The position numbers and the translations under genes are program-made. The notes under the pieces were generated by a model. The model saw only the letters and a program-made list of their open reading frames with translations, was not told where the DNA came from and did no database searches. Shown here one piece after another: positions 18,151 to 27,121 of a stretch of DNA of 64,000 nt. The DNA is from Lysobacter sp. ISL-50. GTDB lineage: Bacteria > Pseudomonadota > Gammaproteobacteria > Xanthomonadales > Xanthomonadaceae. The stretch lies in contig NZ_JAGGRI010000035.1 of assembly GCF_018612875.1 (NCBI RefSeq), forward strand, positions 1-64,000, given 5' to 3'. The number at the start of each line of letters is the position of its first letter. Position 1 is the first letter of the stretch.

Positions 18151-18810
18151 TTACGACGAGGGAATCAACGTGGCCATCATGTGTTCGACATAAGCCTCGA
18201 ACTCGTCGTGTTGCATGCGGGTCTGGTGCAGCTGCAAGTTCAGCTGCAGGAAGCCGACGTAGGCGGCGTAGAGCAGGCGGGCGCGATGCTGCGCGTCGGT
18301 GCGGCTCAGGCCGGCCTGGCGGAAGGAAGCGGTGAGGTAATCCAGGCGGCGCTCGGAGACGCGCCCGATCACCGGCTGCACGGCGGGATGGTCCAGCGCC
18401 TTGAGCAGCTCGGAATAGATGACGTGCGATTTGACCTCGTGGGCGACGAGGTGGAACAGCGAACGCAGGCGCTGGCGCGGATCGGGGATCGGTTCGAGCT
18501 GGCCGAACACGGTTTCCTGCTCGACCTTCTCCCAGCGCTCCAACGCCGCGACCAGCAGCGCGTCGCGCGACGGGAAATGCCAGTAGAAGCTGCCCTTGGT
18601 CACGCCGAGCCGGCGCGCGAGCGGTTCCACCGCGACCGCGGCGACGCCTTGTTCGGCGATCAGGTCGAGCGCGGCCTGGGCCCAATCGTCGGCGCTGAGT
18701 CGGCCGCTGCGTTCGGGCTTGTGATCCGTCTTGGCGTCGCCGGTGGACGGCGCAGCGGAAGACGGGGCGTCGAGCTTCGGCTCGGGCTTGTTCGAGGCGG
18801 GCTGGTTCAT
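18151..18810 (-). CDS. TetR family transcriptional regulator
   Basis: 219 residues. After a 35-residue charged, Pro/Ala-rich extension comes a TetR helix-turn-helix (AALDLIAEQGVAAVAVEPLA, RRLGVTKGSFYWHFPSRDAL), then an all-helical ligand-binding domain. It is divergent from fadE and upstream of pckG, so control of fatty-acid oxidation and gluconeogenesis is the natural guess (acyl-CoA ligand by analogy with FadR/PsrA-type TetR proteins). The start ATG at 18810 is the first giving a normal N terminus; a longer frame to 19110 runs through the divergent promoter region. Confidence 0.9.
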   Translation of the reverse strand: MNQPASNKPEPKLDAPSSAAPSTGDAKTDHKPERSGRLSADDWAQAALDLIAEQGVAAVAVEPLARRLGVTKGSFYWHFPSRDALLVAALERWEKVEQETVFGQLEPIPDPRQRLRSLFHLVAHEVKSHVIYSELLKALDHPAVQPVIGRVSERRLDYLTASFRQAGLSRTDAQHRARLLYAAYVGFLQLNLQLHQTRMQHDEFEAYVEHMMATLIPSS

Positions 18811-19189
18811 GGACGACAAGTTTAACCATACGGCAGGGTCGGGAACAGTACGCAGTGCAGCAAAAAGCGGGGATTCGAGATCGGGGAATCGGGATTCGTG
18901 AAAAACAGCGGGAAAATCGCGGGCTAATGCTGCAATGCAGCAGAAAAACAAGGGGCGAAACGCCGCAACGCCTTGATGCGAGCGGTGTCCGCATGTGTCT
19001 AGCGAAGCGAAGGCCGGCTCGGTTGACAGCACCGGATTGCAATTCCATACTCGGCCGTATGTTACCCGTTTGATGCCAGCGTTTGAATGTCGATCGGACC
19101 GGCTGCGCAAGCCGATCCGGCCGAATTCAGCGCCGACATCACACGAGCCCCACTAGCCTGAGTCCAGCCGCATCCTCTGGAGCGCTCTG
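18811..19189. other. Divergent tetR/fadE control region
   Basis: 379 bases without a gene. It contains a CATACGG half-site at 18827-18833 just upstream of tetR, a short degenerate patch of the GGGAATC/GGGATTC heptamer at 18869-18897, and the fadE promoter with an overlapping palindrome at 19023-19061. The fadE ribosome site GGAG lies 11 bases before its ATG. Confidence 0.6.
19023..19061 (+). promoter_or_regulatory. fadE promoter overlapped by a candidate TetR operator
   Basis: TTGACA (19023-19028), 17 bases, then CATACT (19046-19051) form a good sigma-70 promoter. The -10 is the left arm of the palindrome CATAC-TCGGCC-GTATG (19046-19061). A half-site of the same sequence, CATACGG, occurs at 18827-18833 in front of tetR. 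A repressor bound here would block fadE and possibly tetR itself. Confidence 0.6.
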
Positions 19190-21676
19190 ATGAGTATCGC
19201 GATCCCCTTCCTTACCTTTCTTCTCATCGGCGCGATCGCCGCGTACCACCGCCTGCGTCTGCCGGTGTGGGCCGCGTTGACCGCCACCGCGCTGGTCGCC
19301 TGCTATCTGCTCGGCGCCAGCCCCACCGCGACCCTCATCGCCGCCGTGCTGGTGGCCCTGATCGCGGTCCCGCTGCTGGTGCCGGCGATCCGCCTGCCGC
19401 TGATCACCAAGCCGCTGCTGGGCTTCTACACCAAGATCCTGCCGCCGCTGTCGGAAACCGAACGCACCGCGCTGGAAGCCGGCACGGTGGGCTTCGAAGG
19501 CCAGCTGTTCTCGGGCAAGCCCGACTGGCAGCAGCTGCTGTCGCAGCCCAAGCCGGAACTGAGCGCGGAAGAACAAGCTTTCCTCGACGGCCCGACCGAA
19601 GAGCTGTGCAGGATGACCAACGACTGGCAGATCACCCACATCGATGCCGATCTGCCGCCGGAGATGTGGGAGTACGTCAAGAAGAACAAATTCTTCGGCC
19701 TCAACATCCCGAAGGAGTACGGTGGCCTGGGTTTCTCCGCGCTGGCCAATCACAAGGTGATCCAGAAACTGGCGTCGGTGTCGAGCGTGGTCAGCTCCAC
19801 CGTCGGCGTGCCCAACTCGCTGGGCCCGGCCGAACTGCTGATGCATTACGGCACCCAGGAACAGAAGGACCACTACCTGCCGCGCCTGGCCGACGGCCGC
19901 GAAGTGCCGTGCTTCGGCCTGACCGGTCCGTGGGCCGGTTCGGATGCGACCTCGATTCCCGACTACGGCATCGTCACCACCGGCGAGTGGAACGGCGCGC
20001 GCGTGGTCGGCGTCAAGCTGACCTTCGATAAGCGCTACATCACCCTGGCGCCGGTCGCCACGCTGATCGGCTTGGCCTTCCGCATGTACGACCCGGACGG
20101 CCTGATCGGCGACAAGCGCGACATCGGCATCACCATCGCGCTGCTGCCGCGCGACACCGCCGGCGTGGAAGTCGGCCGCCGCCACTTCCCGCTCAACTGC
20201 ACCTTCCAGAACGGCCCGATCCACGGCAAGGAAGTGTTCATCCCGCTGAGCCAGCTGATCGGCGGCGAAGCCTACGCCGGCAAGGGCTGGCAGATGCTGG
20301 TCGAATGCCTGTCGATCGGCCGCTCGATCACCCTGCCCTCCTCGGGCAGCGGCGGCGCCAAGATGGGCGCGATCGTCACCGGCGCGTATGCGCGCATCCG
20401 CAAGCAGTTCGGCCTGTCGGTCGGCCGCTTCGAAGGCGTGGAAGAAGCCCTCGCCCGCATCGCCGGCCACGCCTACGCGATCAGCGCGCTGTCGCAGGCC
20501 ACCGCCGCGGCGGTGGCGCGCGGCGAAAACCCGGCCGTGCCCTCGACCATCGCCAAGTACCACTGCACCGAGATGGCCCGCGAAGTGGCCAAGGACGTGA
20601 TGGACATCCACGGCGGCAAGGGCATCATCCTCGGCCCGAAGAACTACGCCGGCCGCAACTGGCAGGCGCTGCCGATCATGATCACGGTGGAAGGCGCGAA
20701 CATCATGACGCGCTCGCTGATGATCTTCGGCCAGGGCGCGATCCTGTGCCATCCGTGGGTGCTCAAGGAAATGAAGGCGGCGATGCTGCCCGACAAGGCG
20801 CAAGCGCTGCGCGAGTTCGACAAGAACCTGTTCGGCCACATCGGCTTCGCCATCTCCAATGCCGTGCGCAGCTGGTGGTTCGGCCTGACCGCCGCGCGCG
20901 TCGGCGCCGCCCCGGGCGATGCCTATACCCGCCGCTACTACCGCAAGCTCAACCGCTATTCGGCGACGCTGGCGGTGATGGCCGACACCTCGATGCTGTT
21001 GCTGGGCGGCAAGCTCAAGTTCAAGGAATCCCTGTCGGGGCGCCTGGGCGACGTGCTGAGCCAGCTGTACATCGCCAGCGCCATGCTCAAGCGTTACGAA
21101 GACCAGGGCCGTCCGGCCGGCGATCAGCCGCTGCTGGCCTGGGCCTTCCACGACTGCGTGCACAAGATCGAACTGGCGCTGTCGGGCGCGCTGCGCAACT
21201 TCCCGATCCGTCCGGTCGGTTACCTGCTGTGGATGCTGATCTTCCCCTGGGGCCGCCGCGCGCAGGCGCCGAGCGATCGCCTGGGCCACCGCGCCGCGTC
21301 CTTGCTGATGTCGCCCAACGACGCCCGCGACCGTCTGGCCGAAGGCGTGTTCACCACGCCGTGCGCCAACAACCCGGCCGGCCGCATCAACAGCTACCTG
21401 CAGAAGGTGATCCTGGCCGAGCCGGTGGAGCGCAAGTTCCTCAAGGCGCTGAAGAACAGCGACATCGAAGCACTGGACTTCCCCGGTCAGCTCGACGAAG
21501 GCGTGCGCGAGGGCTGGATCACGGCCGAGGAACGCAAGCAATTGGAAGAGCTGCGCGAGATGACCATCGATGCGATCAGCGTCGACGACTTCGACGCCGC
21601 CGAGCTGCGTTCGGCCGGTTACAAGGCGCTGCACGAGCGCGATCACGGCGCTACCGACGCACGCGCCGCGGCGTGA
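19190..21676 (+). CDS. fadE: Acyl-CoA dehydrogenase FadE
   Basis: 828 residues, the length of the large FadE type (about 814 in E. coli). FAD enzyme that introduces the first double bond of beta-oxidation. The N terminus has two or three hydrophobic segments (residues 1-75) expected to tether it to the inner membrane. Dehydrogenase motifs: FGLNIPKEYGGLGFSALAN, CFGLTGPWAGSDATSIPDYG, the FAD region DIHGGKGIILGPKNYAGRNW and the EGANIMTRSLMIFGQGA segment with the likely catalytic Glu. The C-terminal 250 residues are the FadE-specific extension. Transcribed from its own promoter, divergent from a TetR gene, and ended by a clear terminator. Confidence 0.95.
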   Translation: MSIAIPFLTFLLIGAIAAYHRLRLPVWAALTATALVACYLLGASPTATLIAAVLVALIAVPLLVPAIRLPLITKPLLGFYTKILPPLSETERTALEAGTVGFEGQLFSGKPDWQQLLSQPKPELSAEEQAFLDGPTEELCRMTNDWQITHIDADLPPEMWEYVKKNKFFGLNIPKEYGGLGFSALANHKVIQKLASVSSVVSSTVGVPNSLGPAELLMHYGTQEQKDHYLPRLADGREVPCFGLTGPWAGSDATSIPDYGIVTTGEWNGARVVGVKLTFDKRYITLAPVATLIGLAFRMYDPDGLIGDKRDIGITIALLPRDTAGVEVGRRHFPLNCTFQNGPIHGKEVFIPLSQLIGGEAYAGKGWQMLVECLSIGRSITLPSSGSGGAKMGAIVTGAYARIRKQFGLSVGRFEGVEEALARIAGHAYAISALSQATAAAVARGENPAVPSTIAKYHCTEMAREVAKDVMDIHGGKGIILGPKNYAGRNWQALPIMITVEGANIMTRSLMIFGQGAILCHPWVLKEMKAAMLPDKAQALREFDKNLFGHIGFAISNAVRSWWFGLTAARVGAAPGDAYTRRYYRKLNRYSATLAVMADTSMLLLGGKLKFKESLSGRLGDVLSQLYIASAMLKRYEDQGRPAGDQPLLAWAFHDCVHKIELALSGALRNFPIRPVGYLLWMLIFPWGRRAQAPSDRLGHRAASLLMSPNDARDRLAEGVFTTPCANNPAGRINSYLQKVILAEPVERKFLKALKNSDIEALDFPGQLDEGVREGWITAEERKQLEELREMTIDAISVDDFDAAELRSAGYKALHERDHGATDARAAA

Positions 21677-21713
21677 TGCGGATCGCGCGCATGCGACGCG
21701 ATGCTTGAATCGG

Positions 21714-21742
21714 AACGGCGGGCCTTCGGGTCCGCCGTTTTT
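21714..21742 (+). terminator. Intrinsic terminator of fadE
   Basis: AACGGCGG (21714-21721) pairs with CCGCCGTT (21732-21739) around a loop containing CTTCGG, and runs into T5 (21738-21742). Confidence 0.85.
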
Positions 21743-21784
21743 GTTTGGGGCTTGCCAATCAAGTTTTTCGCGAATCCCTCCTAT

Positions 21785-21871
21785 CCGTCATTCCCGCGAA
21801 CGCGGGAATCCAGCGACTTTCGTGCAGCAGCGACAAAGGCACTGGATTCCCGCGTTCGCGGGAATGACGGG
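21785..21871. repeat. Inverted pair of family A palindromes
   Basis: CCGTCATTCCCGCGAACGCG... at 21785-21813 and its complement-oriented copy CTGGATTCCCGCGTTCGCGG... at 21842-21871, separated by 28 bases. Each folds alone, and the two can also pair as one long stem. Same element as at 2151-2320. Confidence 0.8.
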
Positions 21872-21969
21872 CAGGAAGAGACGCACGCATTTGCGGGAAT
21901 AGCGGCCGGGAACACACGCACCCACCCGGCCCCATCCGACTCACCGCCCACACAACCACGGACCCGCCC

Positions 21970-22446
21970 ATGAGCGCCAACGTCCTGTCCCTGTACAAGA
22001 AAATCACCCGCTACCCCGCCGGCCACTGGCTGTTCACCCGCGCGGTGTGTTTCAAGGCGCCGTACTTCGCCAGCATCTCGCCGCGCTTCGAGTCGCTGGA
22101 ACCCGGCCGTTGCAGCGCGACCATGCGCCACCGCCGCGCGATCACCAATCACCTGGGCACCGTGCACGCCATCGCCATGTGCAATCTGGCCGAACTCACC
22201 GGTGGGGTGATGACCGACGCCAGCATCCCCAAATCGATGCGCTGGATCCCGGTCGGCATGAGCGTGGAGTACCTGAAGAAAGCCGTCGGCACCATGCGCG
22301 CGGTGGCGACGCCGGCCGCGCCCATCGTCGAATCCGACCGCGGTTATGATCTGCCGGTAGACGTCGAAGTCACCAACCCCGCCGGCGAGCCCGTGTTCCG
22401 TGCGCGCATCGCCATGCGGGTTTCGCCCAAGCCCAAGCGCGAGTGA
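21970..22446 (+). CDS. Hotdog-fold DUF4442-type protein (thioesterase-like)
   Basis: 158 residues with the DUF4442 hotdog pattern: PYFASISPRFESLEPGRCSATMR, then the helix-bearing NHLGTVHAIAMCNLAELTGGV and the beta-strands VGMSVEYLKKAVGTMRAVAT and VDVEVTNPAGEPVFRARIAMRV. The N and H of NHLGTVHA are where such folds place catalytic residues. It probably hydrolyses or binds an acyl thioester; the substrate is unknown. Its location after fadE fits acyl-CoA metabolism but a terminator separates them. The next gene starts 22 bases downstream, so they likely form a pair. Confidence 0.8.
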   Translation: MSANVLSLYKKITRYPAGHWLFTRAVCFKAPYFASISPRFESLEPGRCSATMRHRRAITNHLGTVHAIAMCNLAELTGGVMTDASIPKSMRWIPVGMSVEYLKKAVGTMRAVATPAAPIVESDRGYDLPVDVEVTNPAGEPVFRARIAMRVSPKPKRE

Positions 22447-22468
22447 ATCCGCGCGGAGGAGCCATGCC

Positions 22469-22846
22469 ATGAACGCGACTGCCTGGATCTGGATCGGCGG
22501 TGCCCACAGTCTGGCTTTCGCGCTGTTCCACATGGCGTTCTGGAAGCTGTTCGGCTGGCGGCAATCGCTCAAGGCCGCGAACCGGGCCGACCGGGCGATC
22601 CTGCAGATTCTCAACCTGCGGCTGATCTACGTGTTCTTGTGCATCGCCGCGCTGTGCTTCGTCTTCGCCGACGACTTGCACGGCACCGCGATGGGGCGCG
22701 CGGTGCTGGCGGGAATGTCGTTGTTCTGGGTCGGCAGGACGATCGAGCAATTCGTGTTCCTGCGGATCAACCGGCCGCTGGTGCATGCGCTGACGGCGCT
22801 GTTCGTGCTGGGCGCGGTGATTTTCGCGGTGCCGTTATTTCTCTAG
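22469..22846 (+). CDS. Small four-helix integral membrane protein
   Basis: 125 residues that are almost all membrane helices: about 3-24 (WIWIGGAHSLAFALFHMAFW), 45-68 (NLRLIYVFLCIAALCFVF), 76-92 and 105-124. GGAGGA lies ahead of the ATG with eight bases between. No enzyme motif; not recognised. It follows the DUF4442 gene closely and probably shares its transcript. Confidence 0.75.
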   Translation: MNATAWIWIGGAHSLAFALFHMAFWKLFGWRQSLKAANRADRAILQILNLRLIYVFLCIAALCFVFADDLHGTAMGRAVLAGMSLFWVGRTIEQFVFLRINRPLVHALTALFVLGAVIFAVPLFL

Positions 22847-22891
22847 ATCCGTCGCACTTTCAACCCTAACCACAATCCCCAAGCCCTGCTT

Positions 22892-23034
22892 CCCCCCTTT
22901 GAAAAAGGGGGGCCAGGGGGGATTCGCTTTTGCTTTGCTTCAATGCCACCAAGGCAAAAGCAAATCCCCCGCGCCGCGGTTCGCCATCGACAACGCGGCT
23001 TTCGCCGGGCGCTCGCCCCCTTTTTCAAAGGGGG
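22892..23034. repeat. Family B repeat: facing CCCCCTTT/AAAGGGGG hairpins, copy 1
   Basis: CCCCCCTTT-GAA-AAAGGGGGG at 22892-22912 and CCCCCTTT-TTC-AAAGGGGG at 23016-23034, with GGGGGATTCGCTTTTG next to the first and CAAATCCCCC inside. The same two-hairpin unit occurs at 25341-25435 (reversed) and 34086-34217. It sits between the small membrane protein and the MFS gene. Confidence 0.8.
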
Positions 23035-23053
23035 CCCCGATTTCGCGCTGCGG

Positions 23054-24262
23054 TTACGACGCGCAATCCATCGCCGGTTCCGCTTCCGATTCACCAGCAG
23101 CCGCCACCGCCTCCGGCGCGACCGGCTTACCCGCCGACATCAGCACGAAACCCAGCAGCACCGACACCGCAACGATGCCCGCGGCCGCGTAACCCAACCC
23201 GCCGACACCGATCGCATCGATTACCTGACCGCCGACGATCGCACCGACGCCGATGCCCAGATTCGCCCCGGAAATATTCAACGACGCCGCGAACGCCGGC
23301 GCCTGCGGCGCCGACTTCATCACCCGCACATGGCTGACCGGGAACAAGGCCGCCTGGGTGATGCCCCACAGCGCCAGCGTCACCGCGAACAAGGGCAGCG
23401 ACTGCACCGCCGGCACCACCAGCACCAGACCGATCGCCATCGGCACGCTGAAGATCAACGACGCCGCCAGCGGATTGCGATCGACGATGCGCCCGCCCAG
23501 CGTATTGCCGATCAGGCCGACCGCGCCGAAGGCCATCAGCGCCCAGCCGACCACCGAGCCGTTGAAACCGGCCAGACGCTCGAACATGTCCGCCAGATAG
23601 GTGTAGGCGGTGAACATGCCGGTGAACAGGATCACCGACAACAGCACATGCCCGCCCACGCGCGGGTCGCGCAGCACCTGGAACTGATGACGCAATTTCA
23701 TCTGCGGCTGAGCCGAGCGGCTGTCGGGCAGGAACACGAACAGCAGCGTGGCCTTGAGCACCGAGGCGATCGCCAGCGCGACGAAGGCCGCGCGCCAACC
23801 GAAGGCGTCGGCGATCAAGGTGCCGGTGGGAACGCCGATCACCGTCGCGCAGATCACGCCGAAGGAAATCACCGAGATCGCGCGCCCGGCGCGCTCCTGC
23901 CCGGCCAGATCGACCGCGGTTTCGCTGGCCAGCGCCCAGAACACCGGCACGCCCAACGCCGGGATCAATCGCGCGAGCGCCATCACCCCGAGATTCGGCG
24001 CCATCGCCGCGAGCAGATTGGAGGCGGCGAACAACAGCAACACCACGATGAACAAGCGCTTGCGTTCGAAGCGCGAGAAATACGCGGTCAGGAACGGCCC
24101 GCTGGCGGCGACCGCGAACGCGAACAAGGTCACCAGCAAACCCGCTTGCGAAACGCTCACGCCCAGATCGCGCGCGAGCGACGGCAACAGACCGACCAGG
24201 ATGAATTCGGTCGTCAGCACGGTGAAACCGGCCGCCGACAGCAACATGAGGGGCAACAGCAC
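23054..24262 (-). CDS. MFS efflux transporter (DHA1 type)
   Basis: 402 residues with twelve predicted membrane helices. Family signatures include LVTLFAFAVAASGPFLTAYFS followed by RFERKRLF (motif A region), and ALARLIPALGVPVFWALASE. It resembles AraJ/PbuE-type drug or metabolite exporters driven by the proton gradient. Start: GTG at 24262 has AAGGAG six bases upstream, giving MLLPLMLLSAAGF, the normal N terminus; the longer frame to 24373 has no ribosome site. Divergent from wrbA. Confidence 0.88.
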   Translation of the reverse strand: MLLPLMLLSAAGFTVLTTEFILVGLLPSLARDLGVSVSQAGLLVTLFAFAVAASGPFLTAYFSRFERKRLFIVVLLLFAASNLLAAMAPNLGVMALARLIPALGVPVFWALASETAVDLAGQERAGRAISVISFGVICATVIGVPTGTLIADAFGWRAAFVALAIASVLKATLLFVFLPDSRSAQPQMKLRHQFQVLRDPRVGGHVLLSVILFTGMFTAYTYLADMFERLAGFNGSVVGWALMAFGAVGLIGNTLGGRIVDRNPLAASLIFSVPMAIGLVLVVPAVQSLPLFAVTLALWGITQAALFPVSHVRVMKSAPQAPAFAASLNISGANLGIGVGAIVGGQVIDAIGVGGLGYAAAGIVAVSVLLGFVLMSAGKPVAPEAVAAAGESEAEPAMDCAS

Positions 24263-24697
24263 GGGGTGCTCCTTGAAGAAAGAACGGTCGCCGCCGCGCG
24301 GCGCGAGCCGTAGCGACGTAACCATCGAGGGGAATGCAGAGGAAGCCGGAGGGCGCGCCGTGTGCCGGCGCATGGGTTCACTCTAGAAAACGCCGCGGCA
24401 TCGATAAACCGCGCTGCGTCGCTTTCATTGTTCCGAATCCCGGACGCTGCGCGCAGGCCTTGCGGTTGCGGGCTTTGGCGGGTTTTCGTCGGTTCGGGAC
24501 TGTAAATCCCGGATTGCGAACTAGTCGCGCGCGCGCGGATGCGGCATGTTGGCCGGCGCGTTATCGACGACGCCCGATTGGTCCCGGCCGCGTGCCGGCT
24601 TCGGTGCGTTCGTTGCGATGAACGCGCAACCGGTCACACCGTTTGCAACATCGCCGGTCTAGGCTCGACGCCCTGTCCACCGCGCGAGGCGAAGATC
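24263..24697. other. Divergent MFS/wrbA spacer
   Basis: 435 bases without a supported gene. I could not pick a promoter with confidence; the sequence is C/G-rich with a run of CG repeats at about 24526-24538. It must hold the control signals for the two divergent genes. Confidence 0.5.
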
Positions 24698-25297
24698 ATG
24701 GCGAAGGTGCTGGTGCTTTATTACTCGGCCTACGGCCACTGCGAAAAAATGGCCGAAGCCGTGGCCGAAGGCGCGCGCGCGGCCGGCGCGCAGGTCGATA
24801 TCAAGCGCGTTCCGGAGCTGGTGCCGGAGGATGTCGCGCGCAAGTCGCACTACAAGCTCGATCAGGCCGCGCCGGTCGCGCAGATCGCCGACCTGGAGCA
24901 TTACGACGCCATCGTCGTCGGCACCGGCACCCGCTTCGGGCGGATGTCCTCGCAGATGGCCAACTTCCTCGATCAGGCCGGCGGGCTGTGGGCCAAGGGC
25001 GCGTTGCACGGCAAGGTCGGCGCGGCCTTCACCTCGACCGCGACCCAGCACGGCGGCCAGGAAACCACGCTGTTTTCGATCATCACCAACCTGCTGCACT
25101 TCGGCATGGTGATCGTCGGGCTCAACTACGGTTATGCCGGGCAGATGCGACTGGACGAAGTCACCGGCGGCTCGCCTTACGGCACCACCACCATCACCGG
25201 CGGGGATGGTTCGCGGCAGCCGACCGAGAACGAACTGGATGCGGCGCGTTATCAGGGGCGCGAGGTCGCTGAGACGGCTAAGAAGCTGCACGGGTGA
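24698..25297 (+). CDS. wrbA: NAD(P)H:quinone oxidoreductase, WrbA type
   Basis: 199 residues, the family length. Flavodoxin fold with FMN-phosphate loop near the N terminus ([20 protein letters not shown]), [19 protein letters not shown] and the WrbA signature [20 protein letters not shown], then [19 protein letters not shown]. It reduces quinones by two electrons, guarding against oxidative stress. ATG at 24698 matches the conserved [10 protein letters not shown] start. Confidence 0.95.
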   Translation: MAKVLVLYYSAYGHCEKMAEAVAEGARAAGAQVDIKRVPELVPEDVARKSHYKLDQAAPVAQIADLEHYDAIVVGTGTRFGRMSSQMANFLDQAGGLWAKGALHGKVGAAFTSTATQHGGQETTLFSIITNLLHFGMVIVGLNYGYAGQMRLDEVTGGSPYGTTTITGGDGSRQPTENELDAARYQGREVAETAKKLHG

Positions 25298-25340
25298 GTT
25301 GATGAGGGTCGAGGGAGGAGCGAAAAGCGAATCCCCCTAG

Positions 25341-25435
25341 CCCCCTTTTTCAAAGGGGGAACGGTACGCAAGATGGAAGGTTTCGCCGCTGTCGGGGGCG
25401 AAGCACGAAAATCGCGCCCCCTTTGAAAAAGGGGG
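25341..25435. repeat. Family B repeat, copy 2
   Basis: CCCCCTTT-TTC-AAAGGGGG at 25341-25359 and CCCCCTTT-GAA-AAAGGGGG at 25417-25435, in the reverse order to copies 1 and 3. GGGGGATTCGCTCT follows at 25483. Lies between the convergent wrbA and DUF1304 genes. Confidence 0.8.
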
Positions 25436-25509
25436 CTGACGCCCGGCGACCGCTTCGTTTCAGACCAACAATCGGAGCGTGGGGGATTCGCTCTCGCCCT
25501 GAAAGAGAC

Positions 25510-25860
25510 CTAAAGCAACCACACCGCCGCCAGCGCAGCCAGCGCCGGAACCGCCTGCACGTAGAAGATCCGCCGGCTGACCGTAGCCGCGCCATAAGCG
25601 CCGGCGACCACCACGCAGGCCAGGAAGAACGTCGCCACGTCCACGCGCGCGCACACCAATCCCCAGACCAGACCAGCGACCAGGAAGCCGTTGTACAGCC
25701 CCTGGTTCGCCGCCAGCACCCGGGTGATCTCGGCCTTCTCCGGGGTGTTGCGGAACACCTTCATGCCGAGCGGCCTGGTCCACAGGAACATCTCCAGGAC
25801 CAGGAAATACAGATGAAGCAACGCGACCACGGCGATCAGGACGATGGCGAGCCAATGCAT
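25510..25860 (-). CDS. DUF1304 family membrane protein
   Basis: 116 residues with four membrane helices. Signature features: HLYFLVLEMFLWTRPLGMKVF near the N terminus and NQGLYNGFLVAGLVWGL, typical of DUF1304. ATG at 25860 has GGAG nine bases upstream; the longer frame to 25935 lacks it. Function of the family is unknown. Confidence 0.88.
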   Translation of the reverse strand: MHWLAIVLIAVVALLHLYFLVLEMFLWTRPLGMKVFRNTPEKAEITRVLAANQGLYNGFLVAGLVWGLVCARVDVATFFLACVVVAGAYGAATVSRRIFYVQAVPALAALAAVWLL

Positions 25861-25990
25861 CGGGCGTGCTCCATAAGCTGAGATCGAAGCGAGCAGCATA
25901 CGGCTTCGCACGGCCGGCGCCGAGATCCGCGCCACGGCTTGGGACCAACCGCGAGATCGCGTCCGTCACCCCGCACGACGCCCCGCGAAA

Positions 25991-27121
25991 TCAACCGCCC
26001 TTGGCCTCCGCCTTCGCATGCCAGGCCTTGAGCACCTCGGCCTCGCGCTCAGGCTTCAAGCCGGCCTTGAGCTTCGCGCGGCGCTCTTCCGGCAGCGTCC
26101 GCCACCAAGCCAGGGTATCGCGCGCGGTCTCCCGCAACGGCCGGTAGCTCAGCCCCGCCGCCTTCGCCTTGCTCACCGAGGTGCGGCCGAAGCCGGCGAA
26201 TTCGCCGCGCGCCGGAATCCACGTCGGCATGTCGCTCCAGGCCTGCACCTTCTGCTCTTCGAGGAAATCGGCCGGCACCCAGGTCACGCTGGACTTCTTG
26301 CCCGAGGCGCGCTGCGATTCGCGCAACACCGCGCCCATGGTCAGCGCGCCCGGCACGCCGTCGGCGTTGTAGATGCCGACATGGCCGTGTTCGATCGTGC
26401 TCAGCAGGAACGCAGCCAGATCGCGCACGTCGATGAACTGGGTCGGGTCCTGCTCGCTGCCGGGGGCGAGGATCTCGCCGCCGCGGTCGGCGCGCGCCGG
26501 CCAATAGGTGAAACGGTCGCTGTTGTCGCCCGGGCCGACGATCAAACCCGGCCGGACCACGGTCGTGCGGCCGGGCAGTTCCTGCTCGGCGGCCTTCTCG
26601 CACAGCGCCTTCAATCCGCCGTAGGTGTCGCCGGTGACTTCCGTGACGTTGGGATCGGCCAACGTCGCGACCGGCGAGGTTTCATCGGCCGGCACGTCGT
26701 TCTTGGCGTACACCGAAATGGTCGAAACCAGCACGTACTGCTTCACCCGCGCCGCGAGCAGCTTGCCCGAACGCGTCACATCGGCCGGGAGGTAAGCCGA
26801 GGTGTCGAGCACCGCGTCCCACTGGCGGTCGCCTTCGAGCGCCTTCATGTCGGTCTTGCGGTCGCCGTGCAGTTGCTCGATGTCGTGGTACTCCTCGCCG
26901 GAGAACTTGTCCGGGTTGGTCTTGCCGCGATTGAACAACGTCAGCGCATGGCCGTGCTTGCGCGCGATTTCGACGAAGTGCGGCCCGAGAAATCCGGTGC
27001 CGCCCATCACCAGAATCTTGCGCGGCTTGGGCTGAAGCATCGTGCGCGCGAACGAAGGCATCGCGAGCAGGCCGGCGCCAGCGGCACCGGCGGCGAGAAA
27101 ATCGCGGCGGTTGATGGTCAT
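25991..27121 (-). CDS. Tat-exported NAD-dependent epimerase/dehydratase-like SDR
   Basis: 376 residues. The N terminus is a twin-arginine signal (INRRDFLAAGAAGAGLLAMPSFA, cleavage near 25). The mature protein is an extended SDR: Rossmann motif KILVMGGTGFLGPHFVEIA, the Ser/Thr of VLVSTISVYA, and YxxxK as TYGGLKALCE, so the catalytic set looks intact. Export by Tat implies folding with its nucleotide cofactor before transport. The substrate is unknown; isoflavone-reductase or sugar-epimerase-like enzymes are possible. The first four bases overlap the end of the upstream transporter gene (ATGA), so they are coupled. Confidence 0.88.
   Translation of the reverse strand: MTINRRDFLAAGAAGAGLLAMPSFARTMLQPKPRKILVMGGTGFLGPHFVEIARKHGHALTLFNRGKTNPDKFSGEEYHDIEQLHGDRKTDMKALEGDRQWDAVLDTSAYLPADVTRSGKLLAARVKQYVLVSTISVYAKNDVPADETSPVATLADPNVTEVTGDTYGGLKALCEKAAEQELPGRTTVVRPGLIVGPGDNSDRFTYWPARADRGGEILAPGSEQDPTQFIDVRDLAAFLLSTIEHGHVGIYNADGVPGALTMGAVLRESQRASGKKSSVTWVPADFLEEQKVQAWSDMPTWIPARGEFAGFGRTSVSKAKAAGLSYRPLRETARDTLAWWRTLPEERRAKLKAGLKPEREAEVLKAWHAKAEAKGG

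Noticed and set aside
24000-24262. Longer N terminus for the MFS transporter, starting at 24373
   Set aside because: The extension has no ribosome site and is arginine-rich, whereas GTG 24262 has AAGGAG six bases upstream.
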